DNA from: an uncultured Acidimicrobiales bacterium
Lineage (GTDB): Bacteria; Actinomycetota; Acidimicrobiia; Acidimicrobiales; SZUA-35
DNA length: 37,334 nucleotides
NCBI GenBank assembly: GCA_937930655.1
Contig: CALHBU010000248.1
Span: forward strand, 1-37,334
Direction of reading: 5' to 3'
Below the pieces are notes generated by a model. That model was not told the origin of the DNA. It made no database searches and saw only the letters and a list, made by a program, of their open reading frames with translations. Numbering within the stretch: position 1 is the first letter of the stretch; the number at the start of each line of letters is the position of its first letter. A program made the translations under genes and the position numbers. Below, one piece after another: positions 35,208 through 37,334 of this stretch.

Positions 35208-36104
35208 TCACCGGTTGGTTGGTAGGACGAGGGTCGCAACGGTGTGCCCACAGCCGTCGTTGGTGATGGTGAGCCTGCCATCGAGTGCCTCGGCCAGTTG
35301 TTGGCACAAACCGAGGCCCAGTCCGAGGCCTTCAGAAATTCGAGCCGCACTTGCATCAAGCATGGTGAAGTCGTCAAACAAGCCTTCGATGCGGTCGGCA
35401 TCGATGCCGGGTCCGGCATCGGTTATCTCAAGCCGCAGTTCCTCCCCCGAGATTGAGATGTCGAGGTTCACCGTTCCTCGATCGCCGTGGGTCACCGCGT
35501 TGTCGAGCAACTCATCCAGAATCTGAAGAACGCGACGTTCATCGAGGTTCACGACCCGTGCCTCATGAGAGGAGCTCACCGCCAGCAGATGACCGGTACG
35601 CATGGCCGTCAGTTGCCACCGTTTGCGAATCGAATCGGCGAGCTCACCTAGCTCGACAGGCTCAAGCTCTGGCGTGACATTGCCACTACCGAGTTCTACT
35701 AAATCGAGGAGGCGGGTGAGTAGTTGTCGGAGCCGGTCAGCTGAACGTGTAGCTGTCGCCAGATAGTCGGCAGCCTGCGTCCCTTCGACATGGGGTGTGA
35801 GAAGTTCCAGCATGCCGAGAAGTCCATTGAGGGGGGTGCGGGTTTCGTGACTCAAGGTCGACAGAAAACGTTCTCGGCTGCTGGAGGCGACGGCTAACTC
35901 TCGAAGCGTTTGTTCAAGGTCGGCGGTGCGTTCAGCTACCCGTCGATCGAGCTCCTGATTCACCAGCCACAGTTCCCTCATTCCGCGGTCGGCGATCTCT
36001 TCGGCCTCCCGCCGGGCCCTCCGTTCGCGTTCAAGCCGCCGCTCCAAGCGAGCGATGCTACGGGCAGCGTCGGCTGCTTGATCAGGGCTCTCGGTACTGG
36101 TCAT
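35208..36104 (-). CDS. Soluble sensor histidine kinase, putative H-NOX partner
   Basis: No TM; coiled-coil N-terminus (ERRLERERRARREAEEIADRGMRELWLVNQELDRRVAERTADLEQTLREL), H-box FLSTLSHETRTPLNGLLGMLELL, N-box ILDELLDNAVTHGD, DAGPGID, EGLGLGLGLCQQLAEAL; 7 nt downstream of the H-NOX stop. Confidence 0.92.
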   Translation of the reverse strand: MTSTESPDQAADAARSIARLERRLERERRARREAEEIADRGMRELWLVNQELDRRVAERTADLEQTLRELAVASSSRERFLSTLSHETRTPLNGLLGMLELLTPHVEGTQAADYLATATRSADRLRQLLTRLLDLVELGSGNVTPELEPVELGELADSIRKRWQLTAMRTGHLLAVSSSHEARVVNLDERRVLQILDELLDNAVTHGDRGTVNLDISISGEELRLEITDAGPGIDADRIEGLFDDFTMLDASAARISEGLGLGLGLCQQLAEALDGRLTITNDGCGHTVATLVLPTNR

Positions 36105-36111
36105 GCCATCG

Positions 36112-36660
36112 CTAGTCAGCGATCGCCATTTTCACGGCTCGTACGTCGAAGACGGTGATCTCCTCACCATGGCCGCTCACGATGCGTACGTCGACGTCCT
36201 CGCCGAAACGCTGGCCGGCACCGAGGATGAGGCCTTCGGCCAGGACTCCGAGCCGTCGACTCGATCGATAGGTGATTCTGAGTACATCGTCTGGCCGATC
36301 TTCGAATTCGAACTCCGGTGGCTTGGCATCGGGGTGAAGCTTTAGAACCTCGGGATGAATGATGTCGTTGACTCGTCGGAGGAAGTCGTGAGTGCCAGCA
36401 GCTTCGTCCACCAGTTCGGGGTACCGGTCGGCCAGATGGGGAAAGGCATGTTGGCCGAGGGTCCGCACCAGTTCGTCAGGCCCAAGCCCTGTCATGGGGC
36501 AGGCAGCACCGACCAGGGCTGTCAGGTCGGAATCCGGATAGCTGCCCAAGGAGGTGTAGTGGCCGTCGATCTCGGCGGCCTCCAAGAGGTCGTCCCACAC
36601 ATCCTCTGAGTACAAACCAACGACTGCTTCTTCAACTGCGTTGAAAATGACGCCCTTCAT
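36112..36660 (-). CDS. H-NOX heme nitric-oxide binding domain protein
   Basis: MKGVIFNAVEEAVVGLYSEDVWDDLL, YPDSDLTALVGAA, FLRRVNDIIHPEVLKLHPDAKPPEF (proximal His), YRSSR (YxSxR heme motif), GLILGAGQRFGEDVDV. Start supported by an AAGGAG Shine-Dalgarno 5 nt upstream (plus-strand CTCCTT 36666-36671). Confidence 0.93.
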   Translation of the reverse strand: MKGVIFNAVEEAVVGLYSEDVWDDLLEAAEIDGHYTSLGSYPDSDLTALVGAACPMTGLGPDELVRTLGQHAFPHLADRYPELVDEAAGTHDFLRRVNDIIHPEVLKLHPDAKPPEFEFEDRPDDVLRITYRSSRRLGVLAEGLILGAGQRFGEDVDVRIVSGHGEEITVFDVRAVKMAIAD

Positions 36661-36665
36661 TCTGA

Positions 36666-36671
36666 CTCCTT
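36666..36671 (-). promoter_or_regulatory. Shine-Dalgarno AAGGAG for the H-NOX gene
   Basis: Minus-strand AAGGAG-TCAGA-ATG; a 14-bp region TGCTGGGACCAGCA (36675-36688) with 6-bp complementary arms lies just upstream. Confidence 0.7.
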
Positions 36672-36724
36672 GGATGCTGGGACCAGCACGGTGGTGGCCT
36701 TGTGTCGGTGTTCCTGTCGGCTGT

Positions 36725-37334
36725 TCATTGATTGTCTGTGAGTAGACGCTCACGGCGGTCAGTCAGGCTGGTAGCGGCCGAGTCGGCCATGACGTCCAAT
36801 TCAGCGGCCAGAGTCTGGAGTTCGCCAGGATCTGCAGTCGTGGTCCGACTAGCCATCTCAAGGGCGGCACAGTTCTGAGCGAGATCGGTTGCTCCCAGCA
36901 TCAATGCCGTTGATTTGAGTGTGTGGGCCGAGCGGGAGATGGTCACGTGGTCGTCGTCGCCAAGAGCCTCGTGGATGACGGTTCGGTGCCGGGTGAGCTC
37001 GTCGAGGAACGTGCTGATCACCGTTGCGACCACCGACCGGTCGCCCAGGTCGGCTACCAGTTGATCGATGGTCGCATCGTTTATCGACCCCGTGCTCTCG
37101 GCGCCGGATGGCTCAGATCCCCACTTGCTGATCATGTCGCCGAGATCGGTCAGAGAAATAGGTTTGGCCAGATAGTCGTTCATGCCGGCGTCGAGGCAGG
37201 CCTCCCGGTCGCCGGAGGTAGCGCTGGCGGTCGTGGCGATGATCACCATCGGGTTGTCTCCGGTCTCGTTGCGCCTGATACGGCGGGTGGTTTCGAGACC
37301 GTCTATGCCCGGCATGTGCCAGTCCATCAACACC
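36725..37334 (-). CDS. REC-HPt protein, probably the C-terminus of a hybrid histidine kinase; truncated at the right window edge
   Basis: REC phospho-acceptor region LMDWHMPGIDGLETTRRIRR, YLAKPISLTDL; HPt motif ISRSAHTLKSTALMLGATDLAQNCAALE; reading frame open to the edge. Confidence 0.88.
   Translation of the reverse strand, partial: VLMDWHMPGIDGLETTRRIRRNETGDNPMVIIATTASATSGDREACLDAGMNDYLAKPISLTDLGDMISKWGSEPSGAESTGSINDATIDQLVADLGDRSVVATVISTFLDELTRHRTVIHEALGDDDHVTISRSAHTLKSTALMLGATDLAQNCAALEMASRTTTADPGELQTLAAELDVMADSAATSLTDRRERLLTDNQ

Noticed and set aside
1-37334. Search for CRISPR arrays, tRNA/rRNA, transposases, integrases, toxin-antitoxin or restriction genes
   Set aside because: None recognised by eye; continuous coding with housekeeping genes argues against a mobile island, though small RNA genes cannot be excluded without covariance-model searches.

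Overview
High-GC, densely coding bacterial chromosome segment, probably actinobacterial and possibly Acidimicrobiia-like (inferred from gene content, codon style and GTG/TTG starts). No tRNA, rRNA, CRISPR, transposase or phage genes were recognised. Left part (1-6225): a divergent PspC-domain gene, a PspC-histidine kinase / LuxR-type regulator pair, and a MacB-like ABC transporter, with a matching helically phased CTCAGGGT repeat upstream of both the kinase and the transporter. Middle (6263-26353): mostly housekeeping and metabolic genes: NudC-like Nudix, orphan MalK/UgpC-like ATPase, VOC protein, aroA, Zn-alcohol dehydrogenase, otsA, thiolase-like protein, CopD-like, DUF937, CocE/NonD hydrolase lipoprotein, a degenerate MMPL-like membrane protein, CBS + cystathionine gamma-lyase/synthase, 2-hydroxyacid dehydrogenase, and an orphan type-1 periplasmic-binding lipoprotein. 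Right part (24989-37334) is the most interesting. A transmembrane PAS-GGDEF-EAL protein, with intact GGDEF and RxxD I-site but a degenerate EAL, converges with a long minus-strand array. In transcription order that array is: REC-HPt (truncated by the window edge), H-NOX heme NO sensor, soluble histidine kinase, GT4 glycosyltransferase, polysaccharide flippase, GT2 glycosyltransferase, STAS, GAF-SpoIIE phosphatase, RsbW-like ATPase, STAS, stand-alone REC. I propose this as a candidate NO-responsive phosphorelay / partner-switching / c-di-GMP / exopolysaccharide control locus. The linkage is seen in the sequence; the functional wiring is inference.
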